64,000 bases of DNA from a bacterium (GCA_035945995.1 DASYZR010000116.1:28695-92694); one strand, 5' to 3'. Shown: positions 36,577 through 44,959, counted from the first letter of the stretch. Notes: generated by a model not told the origin, from the letters alone. Numbers and translations: made by a program.

Positions 36577-37130
36577 AGTTCCCCCGTAGCCAACTAGACT
36601 GAGTGCTTGTCCGTAGGGCCGACCGAATGATCCAAACTGACGTCTAAAGTCCTTCAATCGGCCTCATTCCTCCTAGGCGCGGACGGATAATTCTGATGCA
36701 ATTTCGATGGAACTGTCATCCATTCGATTGACAAACGTGCGTTCGTGCGAACAGGCGAAGAAAAATCACATGGATTAATTCTCTTGAAGGGGTTTAAGAG
36801 TGGATGCCGTAATCGCTATCTGAGGATAAGTTGTTGATAGGGAGATGATAAGTTCTTTGTTCCTCAAGGGTCTAGCATTAGAGTGAGATGTTTGGGAGCG
36901 TCGAGGACGGGAAATAAAGACGTATCTGGGCTTTTTCTGAGATCGCCGCTCGGGGGGTCGGGCGTATCTCGACACTCCCATTCGCCAAAGAGTTCGTGCC
37001 CTGCCCGGGGAAGGATTCAACGACCCGTGCGAGCGCACAACATACGCATGGCTTCGGCTACGCTGTTCTTACCGGGGTCGCCGACACCGCACACACATGC
37101 CTTCCACTCGATACGCTCGGACGGGCGGGA
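36577..37130. other. Divergent intergenic region between two response-regulator genes
   Basis: 554 bp without a convincing gene. The stretch ~36690-36900 is clearly more A+T-rich than its surroundings. It contains TTGACA at 36728-36733, a palindrome GTTCGTGCGAAC at 36741-36752, and two GATAAGTT words near 36823 and 36845. Likely holds both promoters and binding sites of the flanking regulators. Confidence 0.5.
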
Positions 37131-37805
37131 ATGAGTATCCGACTCCTCGTGGCAGAGGACCAAGCCTTGATCCGGCGGGGGATTCTGTCCGTCTTGCAGC
37201 CAGAACCGGACATCGAGGTGCTCGGGGAAGCCGTCGATGGCCGGGAGGCCGTCGACAAGGCGCTGGCACTCCGGCCCCACCTGGTGCTCATGGACGTCAT
37301 GATGCCAGGCGGGGACGGTATTACCGCCACGCGAGCGATTAGAGAGCGGTGTCCGGAGATTCAAGTCCTGATTTTGACGTTTTACGATCACTCGAACCTC
37401 TTTCAGAAGGCGGCGGAAGCCGGCGCGGTCGGATATGTGATGAAGGACATTTCGCCCGCGAACCTGATCAACGCAGTCCGCGCGGTGTACAACGGCAACG
37501 CGATGCTGAGCCCGCACATCGCGAAGCAAATGATGGCCCATTTTTACGCATCACGTCATCAGCGCGCCGGAGCGTCCCCCGGCCGCCCCAAGGGTCTCAC
37601 CGAGCGCGAAGTGGACGTCTTGGTGGGCTTGGCATCAGGGCTGAGCGACAAGGAAATCGCCGCCAAACTGTTCTTGTCAGAAGCCACCGTGAAGACTCAC
37701 CTTCGGGCGATCTACCATCGGTTCAAGTTGCGGAACCGCGCGCATGCGGCCGCCTACGCGGTCGAGAAAGGCCTGCTCAACGGCAACCACACCGTCGTCC
37801 TCTAG
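37131..37805 (+). CDS. NarL/LuxR-type response regulator
   Basis: 224 residues. REC domain: LLVAEDQALIRRG, phospho-Asp in LVLMDVMMPGGDG, GYVMKDISPANL; LuxR HTH: LTEREVDVLVGLASGLSDKE, then ATVKTHLRAIYHRFKL. ATG 37131 precedes the first strand. It is divergent from, and a paralogue of, the regulator at 35923; both have the same KDI-x-P-x-NL-x-x-A-x-x-x-V-x-NG segment. No kinase is adjacent. Confidence 0.92.
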   Translation: MSIRLLVAEDQALIRRGILSVLQPEPDIEVLGEAVDGREAVDKALALRPHLVLMDVMMPGGDGITATRAIRERCPEIQVLILTFYDHSNLFQKAAEAGAVGYVMKDISPANLINAVRAVYNGNAMLSPHIAKQMMAHFYASRHQRAGASPGRPKGLTEREVDVLVGLASGLSDKEIAAKLFLSEATVKTHLRAIYHRFKLRNRAHAAAYAVEKGLLNGNHTVVL

Positions 37806-37841
37806 CAGACGAAGGGGATGCTTCACCCACCAAATCTAGGT

Positions 37842-38828
37842 TCAGTGCCTCTTTCGCAACCAAAAGGTTGCTGCATCTCCATCAGCATGGTCGTTTAAGA
37901 TGGATGCTTGTGCCTCGAAACTCTTGATGTCGTCCGCTGAAAAGATCGAAGCAGTTGGATTGACGGTGTAAGACCGCTTGTCCATGAGGGGAATATCTTT
38001 CATATACTGTTCGCTTCCGACAAATTGGAACGCTGTAGAATCGAATGCGATTTTTCCAATTTCAAACCCCGCTTTCGCCGCTAAGATCCGCAGGCTTTTC
38101 ACCGAGTGCAAAATTAGGTGGCGGGGAGCGTCGAGCTGGACCCAATCCACCCCGTAACGTCTCCACGCGGCTGTACCGGATACAGGGATTCGAATCAGCA
38201 CGCATCCCTTTGGATCGAGAATACGGGAGAGTTCGGTAAAGACGTCGGCGTGATTCGGCATGTGCTCAAGGGAATGGTGCAACATTACCAAGTCGAATGT
38301 CCCTTCGACTTCTGCCAACTCGCGCTTCAGAATCGTGACATGCTGATGAACCGCATCAGTACCGATGAAGGGGTCAATCCCGGTGAGATCAGAGAAACCG
38401 AGTCGCCGAAGGTTCAGCAGCAGCTGACCGGAGCCGCATCCCACATCAAGTATCCGAGAGTTGAGCCCCACGCCCGCCACTCGAAGCCAAGTCCACTCTG
38501 GTCCGGTTTCCCAATCTGGTCTGATCCGGAGCGCCAACCTCCCAATGAGACGTCTACGATGAAGAACGTAACCCGTCAACTGACGCCTTAGAACGCGACG
38601 AACTCGACCCGGTTCGCGCAGCAGTCGCGGCTTCGGATCTTGAAAAGAGTAATAGTTCGGCGGGTAATACTTCGAGAGATTCTCCGGGACATCAGTAATT
38701 TGCAGGCATCCGCAATTCCCGCATTCAAGGTAATCAAATTCATCCCGAAATCCGAACATCATTTCTCTTGCCGTATGAAGCCGGTTGCCTTCCTGATTTC
38801 CGCAAATTGTGCATCTGCCGGCCGCCAC
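37842..38828 (-). CDS. Class I SAM-dependent methyltransferase with N-terminal zinc ribbon
   Basis: 328 residues. N-terminal Cys pairs CTICG and CGNCG form a probable zinc site, as in sugar C-methyltransferase-like proteins. The SAM-binding motif is ILDVGCGSGQLLLNLRRLG (residues ~125-143), followed by FDLVMLHHSLEHM (motif II) and the DAPRHLILHSVKSL segment typical of EPS-associated methyltransferases. I chose GTG 38828: GGAGG lies eight bases upstream and the longer open frame would run through the tRNA-Arg gene. Probably methylates a glycan or lipid component. Confidence 0.88.
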   Translation of the reverse strand: MAAGRCTICGNQEGNRLHTAREMMFGFRDEFDYLECGNCGCLQITDVPENLSKYYPPNYYSFQDPKPRLLREPGRVRRVLRRQLTGYVLHRRRLIGRLALRIRPDWETGPEWTWLRVAGVGLNSRILDVGCGSGQLLLNLRRLGFSDLTGIDPFIGTDAVHQHVTILKRELAEVEGTFDLVMLHHSLEHMPNHADVFTELSRILDPKGCVLIRIPVSGTAAWRRYGVDWVQLDAPRHLILHSVKSLRILAAKAGFEIGKIAFDSTAFQFVGSEQYMKDIPLMDKRSYTVNPTASIFSADDIKSFEAQASILNDHADGDAATFWLRKRH

Positions 38829-38874
38829 GGTACCCGCCTCCGCATGCCCAAGAGCGTGCGTTTGCTTGGAAGTG

Positions 38875-38951
38875 TGGCGCGCCCGGAGGGATTCGAACCC
38901 CCGACCTACTGCTTCGAAGGCAGCCGCTCTATCCATCTGAGCTACGGGCGC
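38875..38951 (-). tRNA. tRNA-Arg (anticodon TCG)
   Basis: 77 nt including an encoded CCA. Acceptor arm GCGCCCG pairs with CGGGCGC; D-arm AGCTCAGATGGATAGAGC; anticodon loop CTTCGAA; T-arm GGGGGTTCGAATCCCTC. Reads CGA codons. Confidence 0.95.
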
Positions 38952-39100
38952 GCGCAACACCCAGGAGCCAGGCGGTACGGACGAGGATTTCCGGCCCCGC
39001 GGACATCGAGGTCCACCGGTCCCAAAGCGTGACGGCGCCGTGCCCCGGCCCGGTAGATTGTACTACACTTCGCCGTCGCCCGCCGCGTTCGAATCCCGCA

Positions 39101-39259
39101 TCATCGTGTCTCGGGCAAACCCTCCAACTCATCCATCGCCGCCGGATCCTCGGCGACGTTTCTCGCCTGGAACGGAATCCCGTGTTGGGTGAGGAACTCC
39201 TCCACCCTGCGACAGAAGATTCAACCCGGCTGATCGAAAACCGTCACGGACTTGGCCAT
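39101..39259 (-). CDS. Short glutaredoxin-like selenoprotein (UGA read as Sec at codon 13)
   Basis: Read with TGA at 39221-39223 as selenocysteine, the frame encodes 52 residues: MAKSVTVFDQPG-U-IFC, then RRVEEFLTQHGIPFQARNVA and a short acidic end. The U-x-x-C sits exactly where glutaredoxins have C-x-x-C, after the first beta strand, and the helix and second strand (HGIPFQARNVAEDP) match the family. A hairpin with a G-containing loop begins 13 nt after the UGA. It starts 26 bp after the arsR-like stop, so probably forms an operon with it. Odd: normal members are ~75-80 residues, with a cis-Pro (TPV) segment that is missing here, so the gene may be 3'-truncated. Confidence 0.7.
39187..39207 (-). 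promoter_or_regulatory. Putative bacterial SECIS hairpin (glutaredoxin-like gene)
   Basis: On the coding strand GGGTG and AGG pair with CCT and CACCC, with one bulged G, and close the tetraloop AGTT. The stem starts 13 nt and the loop ~22 nt after the UGA. Bacterial SECIS elements lie just inside the reading frame, with a G early in the apical loop. Confidence 0.55.
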
Positions 39260-39285
39260 CACGCACGCCCCCCTGAAGCATCAGG

Positions 39286-39648
39286 TCAAATCCAGGCCGG
39301 CCCGATACGCCGGCACCGGGCAAGATGGTCGCGTCGCCCGGCGGTGAGGCTTCTCGCGGCGTCGATGAGCGTTCCGGCGCGGTGGTCGGCCACACGATAG
39401 ACGACATGCCGTCCCTGCCGGTCCGCCGTGACAAACCGGCACCACTTCAAGCAGGCCAGATGGTTGGAGATGCGGCTGCGGGGTGCGCGGACGACCGCCG
39501 CGAGCTCGGCGACCGTGCGCGCCCCGCTGAGCAGGATCTCCAGCAGGTGCAGCCGGGTTCGATCCCCGAGCACACGAAAGTACCGCGCCCGGGCGGCGAG
39601 GGCGGGACCCGGCGACGAGACGGTACGGTGACGATGGGCTGACTGCAC
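39286..39648 (-). CDS. ArsR/SmtB-family metal-sensing repressor, CmtR-like
   Basis: 120 residues from GTG 39648. Winged helix: RARYFRVLGDRTRLHLLEIL, TVAELAAVVRAPRSRISNHL, then the wing ADRQGRHVVYRV. The arsenic motif ELCVCDL is absent. Instead two Cys lie in the recognition helix (Cys66 and Cys70 in ACLKWC), with a third near the C-terminus (Cys112), the same arrangement as the Cd/Pb sensor CmtR. It is divergent from the MerB-like gene and probably represses both directions until a thiophilic metal binds. A strong promoter places its transcription start almost on the GTG, suggesting a leaderless mRNA. The earlier TTG (39684) is the -35 box and unlikely to be the start. Confidence 0.85.
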   Translation of the reverse strand: MQSAHRHRTVSSPGPALAARARYFRVLGDRTRLHLLEILLSGARTVAELAAVVRAPRSRISNHLACLKWCRFVTADRQGRHVVYRVADHRAGTLIDAARSLTAGRRDHLARCRRIGPAWI

Positions 39649-39651
39649 GGC

Positions 39652-39684
39652 TTGATTATCAACAGATTTTCCGGTTATCGTCAA
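39652..39684 (-). promoter_or_regulatory. Promoter and probable operator of the arsR-like gene
   Basis: On the minus strand TTGACG (39684-39679), an 18-bp spacer, and GATAAT (39660-39655); six bases later the GTG begins. The palindrome TTGATTATCAA (39652-39662) covers the -10 and is a good operator candidate for an ArsR-type dimer. The same ~65 bp must also hold the promoter of the divergent MerB-like gene. Confidence 0.65.
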
Positions 39685-39713
39685 TCACGGGCCGACGGCC
39701 GGGAGGGATCTGT

Positions 39714-40316
39714 ATGACGAGTTACGATGACCTCGTGCGGACCGTGATCCTGCGCCACGCGCTGGACGCCCGGGCGGCGACGCTCGAGTTGCTGGTCGCC
39801 GCGACGGGGGGTTCTCCGGCGCGCGTCGAAGCGGCACTCCTCACGCTCCACGAGACGGGGGCGATTTACCTTCGCGACGGGGCCGTGGTCGCCGCCTACC
39901 CCTTCTCCTTCGTGCCCACCCCGCACCGCGTGATGACTGCCGGCGCAACGGCGTACGCCAATTGCGCCCTCGACGCTCTGGCCGTGCCGCCGATGACGGA
40001 CGAGCCGGCGGAGGTCCTGTCAGCGTGCGGTCTCTGCGGCGGCTCCGTGACGGTGACCATGCGGGGTCACCGAATCCTCGAGTCCCGGCCCGCGGCGCCC
40101 GTGATCTTCTACCCCGACAAGGATCGCTGCGCCCCGGGGCCGGCGGTGCTGACGCGCTGTCCGCACATCCAGTTTTTCTGCCGCCGCGACCATGCCACGG
40201 GTTGGAGAGTGGCTCATCCCGAGCTTCGCGGTACCGTGTTCGCCCTCGCCGACGCCGCGGCGTTCGCGAGGAGGCACTTTGACGGGACGATCCGGGCCGT
40301 TCGCGGCGAACCCTAG
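39714..40316 (+). CDS. MerB-like organomercurial (alkylmercury) lyase
   Basis: 200 residues. N-terminal helical part, then the MerB core: AAYPFSFVPTPHRV, YANCALDAL with catalytic Cys84 and Asp87 (equivalent to Cys96/Asp99 of MerB), the pair SACGLCGG, and FFCRRDHATGW with Cys156 (equivalent to Cys159). All three residues needed to cleave the C-Hg bond and hold Hg(II) are present. ATG 39714 follows GGGAGGG. No MerA, MerT or MerP is in the window, so the fate of released Hg(II) is open; the flanking selenothiol proteins may matter here. A relative acting on another substrate cannot be excluded. Confidence 0.85.
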   Translation: MTSYDDLVRTVILRHALDARAATLELLVAATGGSPARVEAALLTLHETGAIYLRDGAVVAAYPFSFVPTPHRVMTAGATAYANCALDALAVPPMTDEPAEVLSACGLCGGSVTVTMRGHRILESRPAAPVIFYPDKDRCAPGPAVLTRCPHIQFFCRRDHATGWRVAHPELRGTVFALADAAAFARRHFDGTIRAVRGEP

Positions 40317-40479
40317 TCGCTAAGGGTAACGGCACGGGCAGACGCGGAGACGATCGACGCATGGTCTCACCGGCTTCGGGCATGAGACCGGTATGGTCAC
40401 CGTTATAGGCCAAGGGAACGCCCGGTGGCCTTGGCGCCGTCCGGTGGGTCCGTTCAATGCACGCCGAGGAGGCGATGAG

Positions 40480-41487
40480 ATGGCGGCAGCCGCGCAGGTA
40501 CTCGACGACATGCCGGAAGAACACCGTCGCAGGGGGCCGGAGATCGGCCAGCCATTTCCGGAGATCCGCCTCCCGGATCAGACCGGCGCGGTCGTTGACG
40601 TGCACGAGGCGCGGGCCGGCCGCCCCGCCCTGATTGTCTTTTATCGCAGCGCCCGCTGGTGACCCTACTGCAAGACGCAGCTCGTTGAGCTGCAAACAGT
40701 CGCCGAAAGGCTCCAAGAACAGGGCGTTGCGCTCTTTGCCGTGAGCTATGATCCCGTCGACGTGCTCAACGCGTTCGCCGCGAGGCACGGGATTACGTAC
40801 CCGCTCCTCTCCGATGCGGGCAGCGCGACAATCCGCCGGCTCGGGATGCTCGATGAAGACTTGGAGCGGCACCACGCTGAGTTCGGCATTGTCACGCGAG
40901 ATGATCAGCGGGGGGTGGCGTACCCGGGCGTCTTCCTGGTCGACCGAGACGGTGTGGTCGTCACGAAGCGTTTCCACAAGAATTACCGGATCCGGGACAC
41001 GGGCGCGGGCCTCGTGGACGCGGTTCTGGGCATCCCGGCCACGGAGCGCGGCGTGGAAACGACCGCTCCGGGCGGCGTTGTTCGGGCGCGGCTCTCCTTT
41101 GAGTCCCCTGCCTACCGGCCGTATCAGCGACTTCAACTCGCCGCCGTGCTCACGATCGAGCCCGGCTGGCACGTGTACGCGGCGCCGGTGCCCGAGGGTT
41201 ACACCGCGCTGAGTCTGGAGATCACGCCGGTCTCGGGGCTGGAGGTGGGGACGACCGCTTGGCCGGAGCCACGGCCCTTCCGGCTTGAAGGCTTGGAAGA
41301 GCGGTTCCTCGTCCACGAGGGCACGATCCGCGGGACGGCACCGGTCACCTTTGCGTTCGCCCCCGACTCGGGGACGCAGATCGTGCGCGCCGCCCTTCGC
41401 TACCAAGCGTGCAGTACCAGCCAGTGCCTACCTCCGGTAGAGATGCGCTTCGAACTCGTCATACCGGAAATGCCGCGGGCCGAATAG
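40480..41487 (+). CDS. Peroxiredoxin (AhpC/TSA) selenoprotein fused to a DsbD-like domain; UGA = Sec61
   Basis: Read through TGA 40660-40662, one frame of 335 residues results. Residues ~20-175 are an AhpC/TSA thioredoxin fold: PEIGQPFPEIRLPDQTG, then ALIVFYRSARW-U-PYC-KTQLVEL, with Sec61 and Cys64 at the peroxidatic/resolving motif. The fold continues past the UGA as expected (GVALFAVSYDPVDVL, YPGVFLVDRDGVV), so the UGA is not a real stop. Residues ~195-330 resemble the DsbD alpha domain, with Cys311 and Cys316 in QACSTSQCLPP. ATG 40480 has AGGAGG seven bases upstream. No signal peptide is evident. Likely a selenol peroxidase with a built-in thiol partner; 163 bp after the MerB-like gene. 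Confidence 0.85.
40677..40693 (+). promoter_or_regulatory. Putative bacterial SECIS hairpin (peroxiredoxin gene)
   Basis: Perfect 7-bp stem GCAGCTC / GAGCTGC with loop GTT. It begins 14 nt after the UGA and the loop G is 22 nt away, within the usual range for bacterial SECIS elements. Confidence 0.65.
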
Positions 41488-41627
41488 GATCGTCCGGGGG
41501 CCGCGAAGGAACGGCCCTTGTTGTCGCCTTTCCGCTCGCTGCTCCTGTAGGTTCACTGCTAACGCGTTAGGGCGTACTGGATTTCGACGCACAGACATTC
41601 GGAAGGAGGAAGTTTCACAGAAGTTCA

Positions 41628-42431
41628 ATGGTGGTTTCACCGGGATCTCTGGGGGCCTCCGCCATCCCTTTGGGGGATCGGACTCTTCGTGATCCCCTTT
41701 TCCAGGGTTATGGGGTCAACCAAAACGGGGGACGAATCGCCGTGGCCAATGTGGACCGAGAAAACCTAATCCGATCGCCCGCAATGCTGCGTGTGTACGC
41801 CCTCACCTTTGTGATAGGGCTCGTGATTGGAATGGGGCTCGTAATCGGACCCTTGCTCGTTAGACACGGTGCCCAGCCCCTCCGGCCGGCCGTTGCGTGG
41901 ACACCTCAACGTGCTGTCACCAGTCCTCCGGCCTCCCCGTTCGTCGCGCCGAAACCTTCACCCACCGCCACGAGCCCTCCGGCCTCCCCGTTCGCCGCCA
42001 CGCCCCTGCATGGGTCTCGGCCGCCTGCGTCCCCACCCCTTGCAGCGTCCCCGGCGAATCCCCCGCATCAGGTGACCGTCCCAGGAGCACCTGGCACCAC
42101 CGCATCATCCGAAGTGGGGACCGCTGCGCCGGAGACCGCACCATCGTCATCGTTCTTAGTCATCCCCGCGCCGGACACCGCGGCAGCGGTAGGGGCCATC
42201 CAACAAGCCGCCGGGCAGAGTCCACGATTTCACGTCCAGGTGGGAGTTTTCAAGGCTCGAGAAGACGCCCAAGCCCTCGTTCAGCGACTGCAATCGCTTG
42301 GGTACTCCGCGACGTCGGCCGAAGGTGACGTGTACCAGGTCTGGGTGGGCGGCTATTTCGATCGGGAGACTGCGGAACGCCTCGCCGCAAACCTCCATAA
42401 AGCGGGGTTCGAGTCCGTGCTCGTGCCGTAA
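41628..42431 (+). CDS. SPOR-domain membrane protein
   Basis: 267 residues. A single membrane helix (MLRVYALTFVIGLVIGMGLV, residues ~53-75), a long Pro/Ala/Ser/Thr-rich periplasmic linker with the unit SPPASPF occurring twice (residues ~104 and ~121), and a C-terminal SPOR domain (FHVQVGVFKAREDAQALVQR, then YQVWVGGYFDRETAERLAAN). SPOR domains bind glycan strands lacking stem peptides at division septa. ATG 41628 has its best ribosome site (AAGGAGG) 18 bases away, so the start is uncertain; a start nearer the membrane helix is possible. Confidence 0.85.
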   Translation: MVVSPGSLGASAIPLGDRTLRDPLFQGYGVNQNGGRIAVANVDRENLIRSPAMLRVYALTFVIGLVIGMGLVIGPLLVRHGAQPLRPAVAWTPQRAVTSPPASPFVAPKPSPTATSPPASPFAATPLHGSRPPASPPLAASPANPPHQVTVPGAPGTTASSEVGTAAPETAPSSSFLVIPAPDTAAAVGAIQQAAGQSPRFHVQVGVFKAREDAQALVQRLQSLGYSATSAEGDVYQVWVGGYFDRETAERLAANLHKAGFESVLVP

Positions 42432-42500
42432 GCGGCAGGGACAACGCGAGGATATCCGTAGGTGCCTCCGGCACACGCCTATCTTGGTTCGTGGAGGGTG

Positions 42501-44189
42501 TCACTTACCGCCGTCAATTCGAAACACGGACACGTGATTGAGGCAGTTCCGGCTGAGCGACCAGGGAGCGACATGGTAGTCCGACGCGTAGAAACGGACA
42601 CTTCGGCCGGTGCAGAAGAGATCTAGCAACGAGTCGTCCTGTGTATCGGTGCGCACCAGGCGCATAGGCGGCGGCGCCTTCAGACGCTGGTGATTGACTT
42701 CGTTCGCGACAACAAAGTAGTCGCCCGGCCGCAAATGCGAGGACCGGACGTCAACCTCGCGAAAGCCGTTCCGCGTCGCGTACCATTGCCATCCCCAGTG
42801 GCCACTGACCCAGACAGTACCCGTTGTTGAAGGTGATTGCGCCAACTTGGCGCTCTCCAATTTATAGAACTCGGCAAAGCGCCAGTCGGACAAGCAGAGT
42901 CCGGCCGAGACGATCAGCGTAATGGCCAAGCCGAAGATTCTGGATCCGCGGGTGAATTGTCCGTCCCAACGTGCGAGGAGGAGGAGCGTCACTGCAGGTA
43001 GGATCAAGAGTACGTGCCGAGCGGCGATGAAGGGCGCGAACACGACGTAGAAGGCGGTCGTGCCGAGTACCCATAACAGCAGGTAGATCGTGGGCGCGAA
43101 GGCACGCGCGGCCTCCAATCGCCACAGTCGGCTGAAAGGGAGACTCAGGGCGTCGGGGACCAAGGCCAGATACACCAACGCGCCATTTGCGGCGAAAATC
43201 AGCCAGAGCAGTCTGTCCGACCACCAGTCCGACAGTCCCCCCGCGGCGACCAACAGAACCGTCGCCGCGAAGCCCAGGGAGACGCCGCCGTAGATCACGC
43301 TCTCCGCTCTGATCGGGTTCTGCCGACTCTGGACCGCGGCGATGAGGCCGAGCGGTGTGAGTGCACCGACGGCGAGCACCCAAGCCACTGCTTCCCTCGG
43401 CAGCCACAGCCGACCGTGGCTTACCCCGTGAAGGCGCGTCGCGATGTGCACGTCCCCGTAATCCAGGAAGTTGAATAGAGACCAAGCCCCAAGGACCACC
43501 AGCGGGATGAGCGCCGTCCAGGCCTGCGCCTTACGCCGTTCGAGCAAGAGGGACAGGCATAGGATGACAAGGAGGGTGAGGCTGCTGTATTTGATGAGCA
43601 GGGCCGCGGAGCAGGCGAGCGCCGCGAGTCCATAGCGCCGGTTCTGGTATGGGCTGCCAACGTCGCACATCAGCGGATTGAAGAAGGCGAGCCACGTCGC
43701 GAGTAGCGGCACGTCGACCATCAGGTTCTGCTCGACGATAAACGCCGGTCCGAGCACGAGCGTCGCCGTCGCCCATGGTGCAACCGGTCCGACGAACATG
43801 CGCGCCAAACGACGGTATAGGAGGATGCAGGCGAGGGCCCACAACGACTGCAGCGCGTGCATTGCCACCTCGCTGTAGCCGAACACTCCTCCCCACAGGG
43901 CGAGCGTGTAGAAGTACAGGTGCGGCTGATTAATCGTGGAGATCGGCTCGTCGGTGCCGTTCCAGTTGAGAAGCCCCCTCATCGGATGAAGCGGATGGGA
44001 TCCGATCCAGCGGACGATTTCGAGATAGGCGGTATCGTCGATGTGGTAGGGCTTGAACAGATTGTAAGCCGTTACGATCGCCCAGAGCACAGTCAGCCAA
44101 ACCCAGTCCTGCTGGCCCGCGGCTTTGGCGCCTTCAGTCTGAAACTGGGATTTCTCGGATGAGCCTCCAGTTATTAGTCGCCGCATCAT
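42501..44189 (-). CDS. GT-C-type membrane glycosyltransferase (ArnT/PMT-like)
   Basis: 562 residues with about eleven hydrophobic helices. The first periplasmic loop has the acidic motif HIDDTAYLEI, typical of the DD/DE catalytic pair of GT-C enzymes that use polyprenyl-phosphate sugars. Other signs: HLYFYTLALWGGVFGYSEVA and AARHVLLILPAVTLLLLARW. The C-terminal ~130 residues form a soluble domain. It would attach a sugar on the periplasmic side to lipid, protein or polysaccharide. Convergent with the SPOR gene. Confidence 0.8.
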   Translation of the reverse strand: MMRRLITGGSSEKSQFQTEGAKAAGQQDWVWLTVLWAIVTAYNLFKPYHIDDTAYLEIVRWIGSHPLHPMRGLLNWNGTDEPISTINQPHLYFYTLALWGGVFGYSEVAMHALQSLWALACILLYRRLARMFVGPVAPWATATLVLGPAFIVEQNLMVDVPLLATWLAFFNPLMCDVGSPYQNRRYGLAALACSAALLIKYSSLTLLVILCLSLLLERRKAQAWTALIPLVVLGAWSLFNFLDYGDVHIATRLHGVSHGRLWLPREAVAWVLAVGALTPLGLIAAVQSRQNPIRAESVIYGGVSLGFAATVLLVAAGGLSDWWSDRLLWLIFAANGALVYLALVPDALSLPFSRLWRLEAARAFAPTIYLLLWVLGTTAFYVVFAPFIAARHVLLILPAVTLLLLARWDGQFTRGSRIFGLAITLIVSAGLCLSDWRFAEFYKLESAKLAQSPSTTGTVWVSGHWGWQWYATRNGFREVDVRSSHLRPGDYFVVANEVNHQRLKAPPPMRLVRTDTQDDSLLDLFCTGRSVRFYASDYHVAPWSLSRNCLNHVSVFRIDGGK

Positions 44190-44959
44190 ACCAGCAGGCT
44201 CTCCGTCAACCCGCGGCGCTCATTGAGCCGGCTGTGGTTTCAGGGCGCACCGTACGCCGAGATTAGATCCGTCTCAATCGTAAGGACGAGTTGGCCGGGA
44301 CGCGACCGAGCTGCGCAATACGCTTATGGCGCCGAGATCATGGTCGGGGAGTTCGAAGGGACGGCGGCGCACCAATCTGGGCAGGGCCGTCATTCTGAGA
44401 CAGATACCGACGTTCGGACACAGATATGGCCCGTACGATGCCGGGAGGCCGTGCGCGTACGGTAAGCCTTCCAATCCAGACGCCGTAGCAGGTTGAAGAC
44501 TCAAGTGCAGAACGCGGGACGCTATTGGAAGTGCCATCGCCGATCGGCTCGTCCGTATGGAACGGATGGTCGCCATCCATAGAAACTCTTTGCACCGACA
44601 TCCGCAGCGCTCCGCCACTGGACACAATTGGCGCGGTGAGTGGCCGAGCCCAGCGCCGACGCTCGCGGGGCGAACGCCATCCCCGTGCCCGAGTGCCCGT
44701 GGTCTCGGATTTGCCCGTGTAGGCCACGGTACCCATTGCCCACGCCTAAGGCCCCCCACCCCGGTTATGAGCGAAATGGCCACCAGTCCATTATTGTGGG
44801 CACTTCTTGGTAACGTATAGCCTTCGCGGCCTTTGTCCGGTGTCCCCTCCCCCAGGGATGATGTTGAATGGCGCAAAAACGTGAAAAAGACTTGGCGCTG
44901 TTTACATGGGGTCAACCGATCACGCGATGTTCCCAGGCGGCTCGACTCGTTGGGGGTAG
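44190..44959. other. Intergenic region, no gene recognised
   Basis: 770 bp between the GT-C gene and a methyltransferase remnant. Reading frames exist on both strands but none shows a recognisable protein pattern or ribosome site. With the adjacent remnant this looks like decayed coding DNA. Confidence 0.45.

Noticed and set aside
36741..36752. Palindrome GTTCGTGCGAAC as a LexA/SOS box
   Set aside because: The known Gram-positive-type box is GAAC-N4-GTTC, the opposite order of half-sites, and no SOS gene is adjacent.
38829..38960. Longer N-terminus for the methyltransferase
   Set aside because: It would be translated through the tRNA-Arg gene; GTG 38828 has a good ribosome site.
39129..39434. 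Open frame of ~100 codons on the minus strand over the Sec-glutaredoxin gene
   Set aside because: It is in another phase, has no family pattern and overlaps the arsR-like gene; the Sec-containing frame explains the region better.
40741..41487. Stand-alone 248-codon gene starting after the UGA
   Set aside because: It would be a peroxiredoxin without its active site; reading through the UGA gives a complete domain.
44274..44915. Open frame of ~210 codons on the minus strand
   Set aside because: No protein pattern, no ribosome site, and competing frames of similar length; typical of GC-rich non-coding DNA.
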